Assembly (NCBI GenBank): GCA_019634735.1
Contig: JAHCAT010000006.1
Location: 62,001-126,000 of the forward strand
Reading direction: 5' to 3'
DNA length: 64,000 nucleotides
From: Lysobacterales bacterium
GTDB lineage: Bacteria; Pseudomonadota; Gammaproteobacteria; Xanthomonadales; UBA2363
The notes under the pieces were generated by a model that did no database searches, had not been told where the DNA came from, and saw nothing but the letters and a program-made list of their open reading frames with translations. The stretch's first letter is position 1, and every line of letters starts with the position of its first letter. This document shows, one piece after another, positions 18,578 to 28,629 of the stretch. The translations under genes and the position numbers were made by a program.

Positions 18578-19641
18578 CGGGCCACCTCCAGGCAGGCGTC
18601 GGCGACCGCCTCGGCGGCATCCGGCCGGGCCAGGCCACGCGCCGCAACCGCCATCGCCAGCAACCGGACGCGGTCGCCGGCCAGCGCCGCGACCCGCGCG
18701 GCCAGCGCGGGCGGATCGAGGCGCGCCTGCGGCAGCAACTCGGCGGCACCGGCCTCGACCAGGGCGGCGGCATTGCGGGTCTGGTGGTCGTCGACCGCGT
18801 GCGGGTAAGGCACCAGGAGCGCGCCGACACCGGCGGCGCACAGCTCGGCCAGGGTCAGGGCGCCAGCACGGCACAGGACCAGGTCGGCCCAGCCGTAGGC
18901 AGCGGCCATGTCGGCGATGAACGGCTCGACCGTCGCCTCGACACCCGCTGCCGCGTAGGCCGACCGGGTGCCGTCCTCATGGCCGCGGCCGCACTGGTGG
19001 CGAACCAGCGGTCGCGCGGCCGGCGCCAGCCGGGCCAGTGCCGACGGCACCGCGGCATTGAGTGCGCCAGCACCGAGCGAGCCGCCAAGCACCAGCACGC
19101 GCAGGGGACCGCCGCGCCCGGCCAGGCGGGCCTGCGGCGCCGGCAGGGCGGCGATCTCCGGCCGCACCGGATTGCCGACCCACTGGCCGCCGCCGATGGC
19201 CTCCGGGAAGCCGGTCAGGACCCGCGCCGACCACTGGGCCAGCTTGCGGTTGGTCCAACCTGGCACGGCGTTCTGCTCGTGGACCAGCAGCGGCACGCGG
19301 CGCAGGTGCGCGGCCAGGCCGCCGGGGCCCGCCGCATAACCGCCGAAGCTGATCGCCGCGCGCGGGCGCAGCCGGCCGAACAGGCGCAGGGTGCGCGCCA
19401 GCGCCCGCAGCAGGCGCAGCGGCGCCAGCAGCAGGGTCGCCCTGGACTTGCCGCGCAACCCGCCGATCGGCACCGTGTGCAGCTCGATGCCGGCCGCCGG
19501 CACCAGGCGCGTCTCCATGCCGCCCTCGGCGCCCAGCCAGGCCACTGGCACGCCGCGCCGGACCAGCGCCTGCGCCACGGCCAGCCCCGGGAAGATGTGA
19601 CCGCCCGTGCCGCCGGCCATGATCAGGACCGGGCGGCTCAT
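18574..19641 (-). CDS. murG: Lipid II synthase MurG
   Basis: 355 residues, a GT-B (GT28) glycosyltransferase on the inner face of the inner membrane that adds GlcNAc to lipid I. N-terminal [14 protein letters not shown] and [14 protein letters not shown] bind lipid I; the UDP-GlcNAc side has [12 protein letters not shown] and [13 protein letters not shown]. The start overlaps the ftsW stop as ATGA. Confidence 0.96.
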
Positions 19642-20918
19642 GCCGGCAGCCCCAGCGAGGGTTCCAGCCGCCGGCGTCCGGGAACCGCCGGGATGCCGCC
19701 GATGCCGGCAACCGGCGGCAACGACGGCGCGACGGCCTGGTCGTCCTCGTCTTCGGGCCGGTCCGCGGCGGCCGCGGCGCCCCGCCGCTCGGCCTGGTCC
19801 AGTTCCCGGGCGCAGCGCAGGGCCAGGCCGAGGGCGGCGCAGGTCATCAGCAGGCTGGACCCGCCCGAGGAGATCAACGGCAGGGTCAGGCCCTTGGTCG
19901 GCAGCACGCCCATGTTCACGCCGACCGAGACCAGCGCCTGGGCGCCCAGCCAGAGGGCGACGCCGAATGCGCAGTGGCCGGCGAAGCGCAGGCCATGCTG
20001 CTGACAGCGGAAGCCGATCAGCAGCAGGCGCGCGGTCAGCCATGCGAACAGCGCCAGTACCAGCAGAACGCCGGCCAGGCCCAGCTCCTCGGCCAGCACC
20101 GCCAGGATGAAATCGGTGTGCGCCTCGGGCAGGTAGAACAGCTTCTGCACGCTGCCGCCCAGGCCGACCCCGAACCACTCGCCGCGGCCGATCGCGATCA
20201 GCGCCTGGGTCAGCTGGAAGCCATCGGCGAACGGGTCCTGCCAGGGATCCAGGAAGCTGTACAGGCGCTTGAGCCGGTACGACTCCGAGAACGCCGCCCA
20301 GACCAGCGCCGGCAGCAGGCCGGCCGCAAGCAGGGCCAGGCTGGAGAAGCGCGCGCCGCCCAGCCAGACCATGCCGACGGTCACCACCACGATCAGCACG
20401 GCGCTGCCGAAATCGGGCTGGACCATCAGCAGCGCCAGCAGGCAGCCGACCGCGAGGATCGGCCGGATCGCGCCGAGCACGGTCAGGCTGACGCTGTGCG
20501 ACTGTCGCACCAGGTAGCCGGCCAGGTACAGGATCAGGAACAGCTTGACTGCCTCGACCGCCTGGAAATTGGTGATCCCCAGGCGGATCCAGCGGGTCGC
20601 ACCATTGACGGTGTGACCTACACCCGGCACCAGGACCAGCACCAGCAGGGCCAGGCTGAGCCACAGCCAGCCCTGGCCGATCCGCTCCAGGCGCTCCAGC
20701 GGCCAGTGCGAGAGCACCAGCAGCACGGGCAGGCCGAGGGCGAGGAACATCAGGTGGCGGTTGAGGTAGTACCACGGGTTGCCGGCCTGCGCTTCGGCCA
20801 CTGCGACCGAGCTGGAGGCGACCATCACCACGCCCAGCGCGACCAGCAGCAGGACCGGCAGCAGCAGCAGCCAGTCGATCCGGCCCTGCAGTTCGTCGTG
20901 GCGGCGGGCGTGGGCCAT
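19638..20918 (-). CDS. ftsW: SEDS peptidoglycan glycosyltransferase FtsW
   Basis: 426 residues, about ten membrane helices. It polymerises septal glycan with FtsI. Conserved SEDS segments: PWYYLNRHLMF, GATRWIRLG, QPDFGSAVL, EAHTDFILAVLAEELG (with the catalytic Asp region), and GLTLPLISSGGSS. The C-terminal roughly 50 residues are a charged, Pro-rich cytoplasmic tail. TGATG overlap with mraY upstream (1 base). In most proteobacteria murD sits between mraY and ftsW; there is no room for it here. Confidence 0.96.
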   Translation of the reverse strand: MAHARRHDELQGRIDWLLLLPVLLLVALGVVMVASSSVAVAEAQAGNPWYYLNRHLMFLALGLPVLLVLSHWPLERLERIGQGWLWLSLALLVLVLVPGVGHTVNGATRWIRLGITNFQAVEAVKLFLILYLAGYLVRQSHSVSLTVLGAIRPILAVGCLLALLMVQPDFGSAVLIVVVTVGMVWLGGARFSSLALLAAGLLPALVWAAFSESYRLKRLYSFLDPWQDPFADGFQLTQALIAIGRGEWFGVGLGGSVQKLFYLPEAHTDFILAVLAEELGLAGVLLVLALFAWLTARLLLIGFRCQQHGLRFAGHCAFGVALWLGAQALVSVGVNMGVLPTKGLTLPLISSGGSSLLMTCAALGLALRCARELDQAERRGAAAAADRPEDEDDQAVAPSLPPVAGIGGIPAVPGRRRLEPSLGLPA

Positions 20919-22003
20919 CAGCGGACCTTCAGCGTCGCCAGGCCGACCAGCACCAGCATCACCGAGATGATCCAGAAGCGCACGATCACGCGCGGCTCCG
21001 GCCAGCCCTTGAGTTCGAAGTGGTGGTGGATCGGCGCCATCCGGAAGATGCGCCGGCCGGTCAGCTTGTAGCTGGCCACCTGCAGCATCACCGAGACCGT
21101 CTCAAGGACGAACAGGCCGCCCATGACGATGAACACGATTTCCTGGCGGACGATCACGGCGATGGTGGCCAGCGCGGCGCCCACCGCCAGCGCGCCGATG
21201 TCGCCCATGAACACCATTGCCGGGTAGGTGTTGAACCAGAGAAAGCCCAGGCCTGCGCCGGCCAGCGCCGCCAGGAACACGGTCAGCTCGCCGGCGCCGG
21301 GGATGTGCGGGATCTGCAGGTAGCTCGAGAACACCGCATGGCCGGCCGCGTAGGCGAACACGCCGAGCGCGCAGGCGACCAGCACCGAGGGCATGATCGC
21401 CAGGCCGTCCAGTCCATCGGTCAGGTTCACCGCGTTCGAGAACCCGACGATCATGAAGTAGGCGATGACCACGAACAGGACGCCCAGCGGCAGCGCCACG
21501 GTCTTGAACAGCGGCACGTAGAGCTGCGTGTTGGCCGGCACGTCGGCGCTGAGGTACAGGGCCAGCGCCGCAGCCAGGCCGAACACGGTCTGCAGCAGGT
21601 ACTTCCAGCGCGCCGGCAGGCCCTTGCTGTTCTTGAGGACAAGCTTCCGGTAGTCGTCCAGCCAGCCGATGAAGCCGAACGCCACGGTCACCGCCAGCAC
21701 GATCCAAACGTAACGGTTGGTCAGGTTCGACCAGAGCAGGGTCGAGGCGACCAGGGCCAGCAGGATCAGGGCACCGCCCATGGTCGGCGTGCCGGCCTTG
21801 GCGAGGTGGGTCTGCGGGCCGTCGCTGCGGATCGGCTGGCCGCCGCCCTGGCGCGACTGCAGCGCGCGGATCACCCGCGGCCCCAGCCACAGCGACAGCG
21901 CAAGCGCGGTCAGGGCGCTCATGATCGCCCGGAAGGTCAGGTAGCCGAACACGTTGAGGGCGCCGAACTGGTCCTGCAGCAGGCGCGCGAGTTCAAGCAG
22001 CAT
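20918..22003 (-). CDS. mraY: Phospho-MurNAc-pentapeptide translocase MraY
   Basis: 361 residues, ten predicted membrane helices; moves phospho-MurNAc-pentapeptide to undecaprenyl phosphate to make lipid I. Motifs: [20 protein letters not shown] (first Asp pair), [13 protein letters not shown] (catalytic and Mg2+ site), [10 protein letters not shown], and HHHFELKGW. The ATG at 22003 lies inside the end of murF (11-base overlap). Confidence 0.97.
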   Translation of the reverse strand: MLLELARLLQDQFGALNVFGYLTFRAIMSALTALALSLWLGPRVIRALQSRQGGGQPIRSDGPQTHLAKAGTPTMGGALILLALVASTLLWSNLTNRYVWIVLAVTVAFGFIGWLDDYRKLVLKNSKGLPARWKYLLQTVFGLAAALALYLSADVPANTQLYVPLFKTVALPLGVLFVVIAYFMIVGFSNAVNLTDGLDGLAIMPSVLVACALGVFAYAAGHAVFSSYLQIPHIPGAGELTVFLAALAGAGLGFLWFNTYPAMVFMGDIGALAVGAALATIAVIVRQEIVFIVMGGLFVLETVSVMLQVASYKLTGRRIFRMAPIHHHFELKGWPEPRVIVRFWIISVMLVLVGLATLKVR

Positions 22004-23348
22004 CGGAATCTCCCCGCAGGGCCGCGACGACCCGCTCCATGCCCGCAGAGCGCGAGCCCTTGACCAGGCAGACCACGCCCGCGTGCAGTGCCGCCTGCAG
22101 CGAGGCGACCAGCGCCTCCAGCGTCTCGTGATGGCGGCCACCGGCGCCGAACGCGGCGCTCGCCTCGCGGCTGAGTTCGCCGACCGTGTCCAGCCGGGCC
22201 AGGCCGGCCTGGCGGGCGTGCCGGCCGATCTGCGCGTGCAGCGACGGCGCGTCGGCGCCAAGCTCGCCCATGTCGCCCAGCACCAGCCAGTGCTCGCCGG
22301 GCAGGCCGGCCAGGGTGTCGATGGCGGCAGCCACCGAGGCCGGGTTGGCGTTGTAGGTGTCGTCGACCAGGGCGTGACCGCCCGGCTGGCGGAGCAGGCG
22401 CAGGCGGCCGGCTACGCCGCTGGCCGCGGCCAGGCCATCGCGGATCGCCGCGAACGGCACCTCCAGCGCGCAGGCGATGGCGGCGGCGGCCAGGGCGTTC
22501 ATCAGGTTGTGGCGGCCCGGCAGGGGCAGTTCGACCTCGCCCTCGCCGGCCGGACAGCGCAACCGGAACCGGCAGCGCTCGCCCAGCTCGATGGCGTCGG
22601 CCCCCACGTCGGCATCGTTCTGCAGGCCGAAGCGCAGCAGCCGGCGCGACGCCACCTGGCGCTCGAAGCGGCTGGCGTAGGCGTCGTCGGCGTTGATCAC
22701 CGCCACGCCCTCGGCGGGCAGCGCCGCGTACAGCGCACCCTTGGTCTCGGCGACGCCGTCCAGCGAGCCCAGGCGCTCGAGATGGGCGGGGCCGACGTTG
22801 TTGACCAGGCCGATCGCCGGCTGGGCGATGGCGGCCAGGTAGGCGATGTCGCCGGGCTTGCCGGCGCCCATCTCGAACACCGCGTAGTCGTGGCCGGCAT
22901 CGAGTTCGAGCACCGCCAGCGGCAGGCCGACCTCGTTGTTGCGGTTGCCGGGATTGGCGTGGCAGCGCCCGACCCGGGACAGGATCGCGGCGACCAGGGT
23001 CTTGACCGTGGTCTTGCCGTTGCTGCCGGTGATGCCGACCACCCGCGCCGGCATCCGCTCGCGATGCCGGCGCGCCAGCTCGCCCAGGGCGAGCAGCGGA
23101 TCGGCGACCACCAGCTGCGGCAAAGGCATACCGGCATCGGCGGTGGCCACCAGGGCGCCGGCCGCACCTGCGGCTGCAGCCTGCGGCAGCAAGGCGTGGC
23201 CGTCGACGCGCTCGCCGCGCAAGGCGACGTAGAGCATGCCCGGCCGGAGCGTGCGGGTGTCGTGGCCGACGCCGTTCACCACGGCATCGGCGCCGGCAAG
23301 GCGACCGCCCAGCCAGAGCGCCAGCTCGGACAGGCGCGCGCTCAGCAT
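21993..23348 (-). CDS. murF: UDP-MurNAc-tripeptide--D-Ala-D-Ala ligase MurF
   Basis: 451 residues. Adds D-Ala-D-Ala made by the downstream ddl. ATP loop [12 protein letters not shown]; central motifs [26 protein letters not shown]-terminal DDTYNANP. The start at 23348 overlaps murE by 7 bases. Length is normal. Confidence 0.97.
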   Translation of the reverse strand: MLSARLSELALWLGGRLAGADAVVNGVGHDTRTLRPGMLYVALRGERVDGHALLPQAAAAGAAGALVATADAGMPLPQLVVADPLLALGELARRHRERMPARVVGITGSNGKTTVKTLVAAILSRVGRCHANPGNRNNEVGLPLAVLELDAGHDYAVFEMGAGKPGDIAYLAAIAQPAIGLVNNVGPAHLERLGSLDGVAETKGALYAALPAEGVAVINADDAYASRFERQVASRRLLRFGLQNDADVGADAIELGERCRFRLRCPAGEGEVELPLPGRHNLMNALAAAAIACALEVPFAAIRDGLAAASGVAGRLRLLRQPGGHALVDDTYNANPASVAAAIDTLAGLPGEHWLVLGDMGELGADAPSLHAQIGRHARQAGLARLDTVGELSREASAAFGAGGRHHETLEALVASLQAALHAGVVCLVKGSRSAGMERVVAALRGDSDAA

Positions 23349-24844
23349 GGCCAGGCCTCCAGGGCCGACCGCGCGTGGGCGGCGTCGTCGAACGGGCGGC
23401 GCTCGCCGTTGACCTCCTGCCAGGCCTCGTGACCCTTGCCGGCGACCAGGACGATGTCGCCCGGACGGGCGTCGGCGACTGCGGTGGCGATCGCCCGGGC
23501 GCGGTCGCGCTCGACGCGCACGTCGCCGGGGCGGCCGAAGCCGGCGAGGATCTGGGCGACGATGGCGTCGCCGGACTCCCGGCGGGGATTGTCGTCGGTG
23601 ACCACCACCCGGTCGGCGAGCGACTGGGCGATCGCGGCCATCTGCGGGCGCTTGCCGGCGTCGCGTTCGCCGCCGCAGCCGAACACGCAATGCAGGCGGC
23701 CCTCGACGTGCCCGCGCAGCGAGCGCAGGGCCTGTTCGAGGGCATCGGGGCTGTGCGCGTAATCGACCACCACCAGCGGCCGCTCGCCGCCGCCGTAGTG
23801 GTTCATCCGGCCCGGCACGCTGACCAGGCCGGACACTGCCTGGGCGACCTGGTCGACCGGCCACCCGAACGCATGCAAGGTGCCGGCGACGCCCAGCAGG
23901 TTGGCGACGTTGAACCGGCCGAGCAGGGCGGCGTGGACATCGGCCTCGCCATCGGGCAGGTGCAGGCGGAAGGACAGGCCGGACATGTCGGCCTGCACGG
24001 CCGAGGCCCGGCATTCGGGTGGCGTGCCGCCGGCGCGATCGCCGCGGCCGCAACGCAGCAGGCGGACGCCGGCCGGCAGACGTCCGGCGAGCTCGCGCCC
24101 GAACGCGTCGTCGACGTTGATCACCGCCGCCGACAACCCCGGCCAGTCGAACAGTCGCGCCTTGGCGGCGCCATAGGCCGCCATGCTGCCGTGGTAGTCC
24201 AGGTGGTCGCGGCTGAGGTTGGTGAACACCGCGACCGCGAAGCGCACCCGGTCGACCCGGCCCTGGTCGAGCGCGTGGCTGGACACCTCCATCGCGACGT
24301 GGCTGATGCCCTCGTCCAGGAATCTGCGCAGCAGGGCGTGCACGGCCAGCACGTCCGGGGTGGTGCGTTCGCCCGCGTCCAGCTGCCCGGGGCGCCCGGC
24401 CCCCAGGGTACCGATCGTCGCCACGTCGATGCCGGCGCCGGCCAGCGCCTGGGCGATCATGTGCACGCTCGAGGTCTTGCCGTTGGTGCCGGTGACGCCG
24501 ACCACGCCGAGCTCGCCGGACGGTGCGCCATAGGCACGCTCGGCGATCAGGCCGAGGTGGTCGCGCAGCATCGGCACCGGCAGCGCCGGCAGGCCGGCCA
24601 GTGAGGACTCCAGGTCGGCCGGCACCGGCGGCTCGTAGAGCACGCAACTTGCGCCGCGCGCACGTGCCTGTTCCAGGTGGGCCAGGCCGTGCCCCCGGGC
24701 GCCAGCGACGGCGAAGAAGGCATCGCCGGGACCGACCTGGCGGCTGTCCAGGCGCAGGTCCGCCGGCACCAGGCCGGCCAGCGCCGGCGGCGGCTCGATC
24801 AGGCCGGCCAGCAGTTGCGCGAGCGGCGGCATCCGGTGGCTCAT
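23342..24844 (-). CDS. murE: UDP-MurNAc-dipeptide--meso-diaminopimelate ligase MurE
   Basis: 500 residues. ATP loop VTGTNGKTSSVHM; TNLSRDHLDYHG; the motif DNPR (in TDDNPRRESG) marks specificity for meso-diaminopimelate, as in Gram-negative bacteria, over lysine. ATGA overlap with ftsI. Known enzymes of the order accept a UDP-MurNAc-L-Ala-D-Glu product whose glutamate may be made by the MurD2/MurL route; this is context, not visible here. Confidence 0.97.
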   Translation of the reverse strand: MSHRMPPLAQLLAGLIEPPPALAGLVPADLRLDSRQVGPGDAFFAVAGARGHGLAHLEQARARGASCVLYEPPVPADLESSLAGLPALPVPMLRDHLGLIAERAYGAPSGELGVVGVTGTNGKTSSVHMIAQALAGAGIDVATIGTLGAGRPGQLDAGERTTPDVLAVHALLRRFLDEGISHVAMEVSSHALDQGRVDRVRFAVAVFTNLSRDHLDYHGSMAAYGAAKARLFDWPGLSAAVINVDDAFGRELAGRLPAGVRLLRCGRGDRAGGTPPECRASAVQADMSGLSFRLHLPDGEADVHAALLGRFNVANLLGVAGTLHAFGWPVDQVAQAVSGLVSVPGRMNHYGGGERPLVVVDYAHSPDALEQALRSLRGHVEGRLHCVFGCGGERDAGKRPQMAAIAQSLADRVVVTDDNPRRESGDAIVAQILAGFGRPGDVRVERDRARAIATAVADARPGDIVLVAGKGHEAWQEVNGERRPFDDAAHARSALEAWPC

Positions 24845-26610
24845 GGCGGGTTCGGCGCGGCGAGTTCGGCGAGCTCGCCGGGAATGTCCTGGATCGCCTC
24901 GGCGGCGTCGCCGTGCTCCAGGGGCGCGACGTCGATCGCCGCCAGCACGCGGTCCGGCGGCACGTCCAGCAGGCGCAGTGCGCCAGTCATGACGCGCCCG
25001 AACACCGGCGCCGCCACCAGGCCGCCGTAGTAGTCGCGGCCGCGCGGATCGTTGACCACGACGACGCCGACCAGGCGCGGGTTGCTGGCCGGAACCATGC
25101 CGGCGAACACGCTGACGTAGCGGCTCTCGTAGCCGCCGGCGGTCGCCCGCCGCGAGGTGCCGGTCTTGCCCGCCACGGTGTAGTTGGGCACCGCCGCCCG
25201 CGTGCCCGAGCCTTCCGGCTCGGTCACCGTCTGCAGCATCGCGACGATCCGTTCGGACATCGCCGCGTCGAATACCCGGCGCGCCTCGCGCCGGGTGCCC
25301 CTGACGAAGGTCGGCGGCTGCAGGACGCCGCGGTTGGCCAGCGCGGCATAGCCCTGCGCCACCTGCAGGGCGGAGGTCGAGATCGCGTAGCCGTAGGACA
25401 TGGTGACCTTGTGCAAGGTGCCCCAGCGCTGCGGCGGCGGCAGCACGCCGCTGGCCTCGCCGGGGAAGCCCGAGCCGGTCACCTGGCCGATGCCGATGCG
25501 GTCGAACACGCTCCACAGTTGCTGGTTCTCCAGCTCGAGCGCGATCTTGGCGGCGGCCACGTTGCTCGACTTGGTCAGCATCCGGGTCAGGTCGGTCGGC
25601 CCGAAGTTGCGGATGTCGCGCACCGTGTGGTTGGCGACCCGCAGGCTGCCGCCATGGGTGTCGATCACCGATTCCGGGGTGAACCGGCCGCTCTCCAGCG
25701 CCGCGGCCACGGTGAAGGCCTTGATCACCGAGCCGGGCTCGAACAGGTCGGTGACCGCACGGTTGCGGCGCTGCGCCGGTTCTGCCGCGCCCCGGGCGTT
25801 GTTGTTGTAGGAAGGCTGGTTGACCATCGCCAGGATCTCGCCGGTCGGCGCGTCCAGGATCACCATCGAGCCGGAGCTGGCGTTCTTCTCCAGGAGGGTC
25901 GCGGTCAGCTCGCGATAGGCCAGGTACTGGATGCGGCGGTCGATGCTCAGCACCAGGTCGCGGCCCGGTTCCGGGGGCCGCACCAGCTCGACGTTCTCGA
26001 CCACCCGGCCGCGCCGGTCGCGGATCACCCGCTGGCTGCCCGGCTTGCCGGCCAGCCAGTGGTCGAAGGCCAGCTCCAGCCCCTCCTGGCCCTGGTCGTC
26101 GATGTTGGTGTAGCCCAGCACGTGCGCCATCACCTCGCCGGCCGGGTAGTAGCGCCGGAACTCGCGCAGGCTGTTGACGCCGGGAATGTCCAGGGCCAGC
26201 ACGCGCGATGCCTGCTCGGGATTGAGATGGCGGCGCAGGTAGTCGAATTCGCGGCGGTTGGCGGCGCGCTCGGCCAGGCGCTCGCGCAGCGCGACCGGAT
26301 CCAGTCCGAGCGCCTGCGCCAGTTCCGGTATCCGCTCGGCGTTCTCCATCAGCACCGGCGGATTGGCCCACAGCGATTCCACCGGGGTCGACACCGCCAG
26401 CGGCTCGCCGTTCCGGTCGAGTACCTGTCCGCGCGAGGTCGGGATCGCGATCTCGCGAAGGAAGCGGGCGTCGCCCTGGCGCTGGTAGAAATCCTTGCGC
26501 ACCACCTGCAGGTCGACCGCGCGAACGACCAGGGCGAAGGTGGCCAGCGTGAAGAGCCCGGCCACGACACCCAGGCGCAGGCGCAGGCTGTTGCGCGGCC
26601 GCCGCCTCAT
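24841..26610 (-). CDS. ftsI: Septal transpeptidase FtsI (PBP3)
   Basis: 589 residues. One N-terminal membrane segment (LGVVAGLFTLATFALVV), then the pedestal domain (SRGQVLDRNG), then the class B transpeptidase domain. Active-site motifs: SxxK in EPGSVIKAF, SxN in KSSNVAAA, KTG in AGKTGTSRR. It cross-links septal peptidoglycan next to FtsW and is a beta-lactam target; a class A beta-lactamase is encoded about 8 kb away. ATGA overlap with ftsL. A Pro-ended C-terminal tail extends past the usual end. Confidence 0.97.
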   Translation of the reverse strand: MRRRPRNSLRLRLGVVAGLFTLATFALVVRAVDLQVVRKDFYQRQGDARFLREIAIPTSRGQVLDRNGEPLAVSTPVESLWANPPVLMENAERIPELAQALGLDPVALRERLAERAANRREFDYLRRHLNPEQASRVLALDIPGVNSLREFRRYYPAGEVMAHVLGYTNIDDQGQEGLELAFDHWLAGKPGSQRVIRDRRGRVVENVELVRPPEPGRDLVLSIDRRIQYLAYRELTATLLEKNASSGSMVILDAPTGEILAMVNQPSYNNNARGAAEPAQRRNRAVTDLFEPGSVIKAFTVAAALESGRFTPESVIDTHGGSLRVANHTVRDIRNFGPTDLTRMLTKSSNVAAAKIALELENQQLWSVFDRIGIGQVTGSGFPGEASGVLPPPQRWGTLHKVTMSYGYAISTSALQVAQGYAALANRGVLQPPTFVRGTRREARRVFDAAMSERIVAMLQTVTEPEGSGTRAAVPNYTVAGKTGTSRRATAGGYESRYVSVFAGMVPASNPRLVGVVVVNDPRGRDYYGGLVAAPVFGRVMTGALRLLDVPPDRVLAAIDVAPLEHGDAAEAIQDIPGELAELAAPNPP

Positions 26611-26876
26611 CGGCGCACCACGACGATCTGCGCCGGCTCGGGCCGCACCAGGCCGAGCTCCTCGCGGGCGACCCGCTCGACCCGGCTCATCTCCGCCCAG
26701 GTCGCCTGCTCCAGCTGCAGTCTTCCGTACTCGATATCCAGGGCGTCGCGCTCGGCGTTCAGGGCGCGCAGTTCGATGTAGCGCTGCCGGCCCTCGTGGC
26801 GGACGTGCACCACGGCGATCGCGCTGGCGATGGCTGCGACCAGGGCGATCGTCATGAAAAACAGGCGGGCGCTCAC
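26607..26876 (-). CDS. ftsL: Cell division protein FtsL
   Basis: 89 residues. One membrane helix (FFMTIALVAAIASAIAVVHV) and a periplasmic coiled coil (RYIELRALNAERDALDIEYG) ending in LGLVRPEP. It works with FtsB and FtsQ. The start is GTG 26876, which makes a GTGA overlap with rsmH. The sequence is poorly conserved, so position in the operon is part of the evidence. Confidence 0.93.
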   Translation of the reverse strand: MSARLFFMTIALVAAIASAIAVVHVRHEGRQRYIELRALNAERDALDIEYGRLQLEQATWAEMSRVERVAREELGLVRPEPAQIVVVRR

Positions 26877-27811
26877 GACGGCACCTCGGCGACCCGCAGC
26901 ACGGCGCTGCGGGCGCGCGGATTCGCGGCGAGTTCGGCGTCGCCCGGCATCACACGGGCCACCGGGCGCAGCCGGGCCGGGGCGGCGGGGGCGGCCGGCA
27001 GCCGGCGGCTGCCCTCGCTGCGCCCGGCATGAGCGGCGATGAAGCGCTTGACCAGGCGGTCCTCCAGGGAGTGGAAGCTGATCACCGCCAGCCGTCCGCC
27101 GGGGCGCAGGCAGTCCAGCGCGGCGGCCAGGCCGCGCTCGACCTCGCCCAGCTCGTCATTGACGTGCATGCGCAGCGCCTGGAAGGAGCGCGTGGCGGGA
27201 TGCTTGTGGCCATCGCGGGTGCCCGGCACCGAGGCGACCAGCTCGGCAAGCTGGCCGGTGCGCAGCAGCGGCGCCTGGCTCCGGGCCGCGACCACCGCGC
27301 GGGCGATCGCACGGGAACGCTTTTCCTCGCCCAGCCGCCACAGCACGTCGGCGATCGTTCGTTCGTCGGCCTGGGCGAGAAAGGCGCTGACCGGCTGGCC
27401 GGCCCCGGGATCCATGCGCATGTCGAGCGGACCATCGGCGGCGAAGCTGAAGCCACGGGCCGCCTGGTCGAGCTGCGGCGAAGACACGCCGAGGTCGAGC
27501 AGCACGCCGTCGAGTCCGGCGCGCGCCTCGTGCCATTCGCCGAGCGTCGAGAACGGCGCCTGTCGTATCGCCACCCGGGGATCGTCCGCGAAACGCGCCT
27601 TCGCCGCGGCGATGGCCTCGGGATCGCGATCCATCAGCAGCAGCCGGCCGCCCTCGCCCAGGGCTGCCAGGATCCGGGCCGCATGGCCACCGCGCCCGAA
27701 GGTGCCGTCCAGATAGCGGCCCTCCGGGCGGATGGCGAGCGCCGCCACCGCCTCGTAGAGCAGCACGGGCAGGTGGCTTGGATCGCGCAGCGCGGCCGGA
27801 ACGGCACACAT
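26873..27811 (-). CDS. rsmH: 16S rRNA m4C1402 methyltransferase RsmH (MraW)
   Basis: 312 residues. SAM-dependent N4-methylation of C1402 in 16S rRNA; the 2'-O-methyl on the same base is made by RsmI, encoded at 35.8-36.7 kb. HLPVLLYEAV, LDGTFGRGGHA (SAM loop), LLMDRDPEA, DGVLLDLGVSSPQLD, ALRMHVNDEL and VISFHSLEDRLVK are all present. ATG 27811, 20 bp after the mraZ stop. Confidence 0.97.
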   Translation of the reverse strand: MCAVPAALRDPSHLPVLLYEAVAALAIRPEGRYLDGTFGRGGHAARILAALGEGGRLLLMDRDPEAIAAAKARFADDPRVAIRQAPFSTLGEWHEARAGLDGVLLDLGVSSPQLDQAARGFSFAADGPLDMRMDPGAGQPVSAFLAQADERTIADVLWRLGEEKRSRAIARAVVAARSQAPLLRTGQLAELVASVPGTRDGHKHPATRSFQALRMHVNDELGEVERGLAAALDCLRPGGRLAVISFHSLEDRLVKRFIAAHAGRSEGSRRLPAAPAAPARLRPVARVMPGDAELAANPRARSAVLRVAEVPS

Positions 27812-27831
27812 GGTCGGCTTGGCTTCCCGGG

Positions 27832-28278
27832 TCAGAAACGGAGGGACTGCATTTCGGCGGTGATGTCCTCGGCAGAGATGGTCGTGGCGATGCGCTTGAG
27901 GTGCGCCTCCTCGCTCCACAGCTCGAACTTGTCGCCCAGGCCCAGCAGCACCGCGCGCTTCTCGAGGCCGGCGGCGAGCCGCATGCTGGGCGGCACCAGG
28001 ACGCGGTGCTGGCCGTCGGGCTCGACCGGGCAGGCCGATCCGACCAGCTTGCGCTTGAGTTCCCGGTGCGCCGGGTTGAAGCTGGACAGCGGCGCGACCA
28101 GGTCGCGCACCCGCTCCCACTCGGGCGCGGGAAACAGCCACAGGCAGAACGCGTCGAATGGGTTGTAGGCGAACACCAGGCGCCCGCCACACAGACCCGC
28201 CAGGGTGTCCCGGTAGGCCGTTGGAACGGCCATCCGACCCTTGTCGTCGATCGTGATGGTGGTCTCGCCCTGAATCAT
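27832..28278 (-). CDS. mraZ: Transcriptional regulator MraZ
   Basis: 148 residues. DNA-binding repressor of the dcw operon. It has two SpoVT/AbrB-like swapped-hairpin repeats: DDKGRMAVPTAYRD and the second near EPDGQHRVLVPPSMRLAAGL. The start is ATG 28278 (MIQGETTITIDD), matching the family; the in-frame GTG at 28287 lies in the last operator repeat. Four operator-type repeats directly upstream support autoregulation. Confidence 0.96.
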   Translation of the reverse strand: MIQGETTITIDDKGRMAVPTAYRDTLAGLCGGRLVFAYNPFDAFCLWLFPAPEWERVRDLVAPLSSFNPAHRELKRKLVGSACPVEPDGQHRVLVPPSMRLAAGLEKRAVLLGLGDKFELWSEEAHLKRIATTISAEDITAEMQSLRF

Positions 28279-28280
28279 GT

Positions 28281-28317
28281 TCGCCACTTATCCCCACAGA
28301 TCCCCACGAATCTCCAC
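28281..28317 (-). promoter_or_regulatory. MraZ operator: four 10-bp direct repeats
   Basis: On the minus strand: GTGGAGATTC, GTGGGGATCT, GTGGGGATAA, GTGGCGA, in exact 10-bp phase and ending 3 bases before the mraZ ATG. Known MraZ boxes are TGGGN repeats with 5-base spacers, which is the same 10-bp period. They sit just after the predicted transcription start, as expected for autorepression. Confidence 0.85.
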
Positions 28318-28324
28318 CGGACGC

Positions 28325-28353
28325 ACGTTACGCCCGGCCCAGAGGCCTGTCAA
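28325..28353 (-). promoter_or_regulatory. Sigma-70 type promoter of the dcw operon
   Basis: TTGACA (28348-28353), 17-base spacer, TAACGT (28325-28330) on the minus strand. The -35 is a perfect consensus. The predicted start lies at the upstream edge of the MraZ repeats. The remaining gap up to the next gene at 28630 shows no clear second promoter for the divergent gene. Confidence 0.75.
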
Positions 28354-28629
28354 GGAAAAATGCAAGCCGTGGCAATCACTTAGGTCACCGAGAGGCTACA
28401 TGAGCTAGGCGCCCTAAGTGGTTGAAATAGCGAGCGCGACCGAAAACTGTCCAAGGACTTGTCCACAGCCCCCGGGGACACGCTCCGCAGCCGTCGCTCG
28501 CCGGTCCGGCACCTGACAGGCGCGGGATGCCCCCAGGACCACGCCGCCGGGCCATTCCGAGAGCAAGGTCCGGGTTGGCTGGTCGGACCTGGCCTACACT
28601 GGGCCGGTCCGTCGGAACCGGTGTGCGCC

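Noticed and set aside
28288..28298. TTATCCCCACA upstream of mraZ as a DnaA box
   Set aside because: It has an extra base relative to TTATNCACA and is explained by the 10-bp MraZ repeats.
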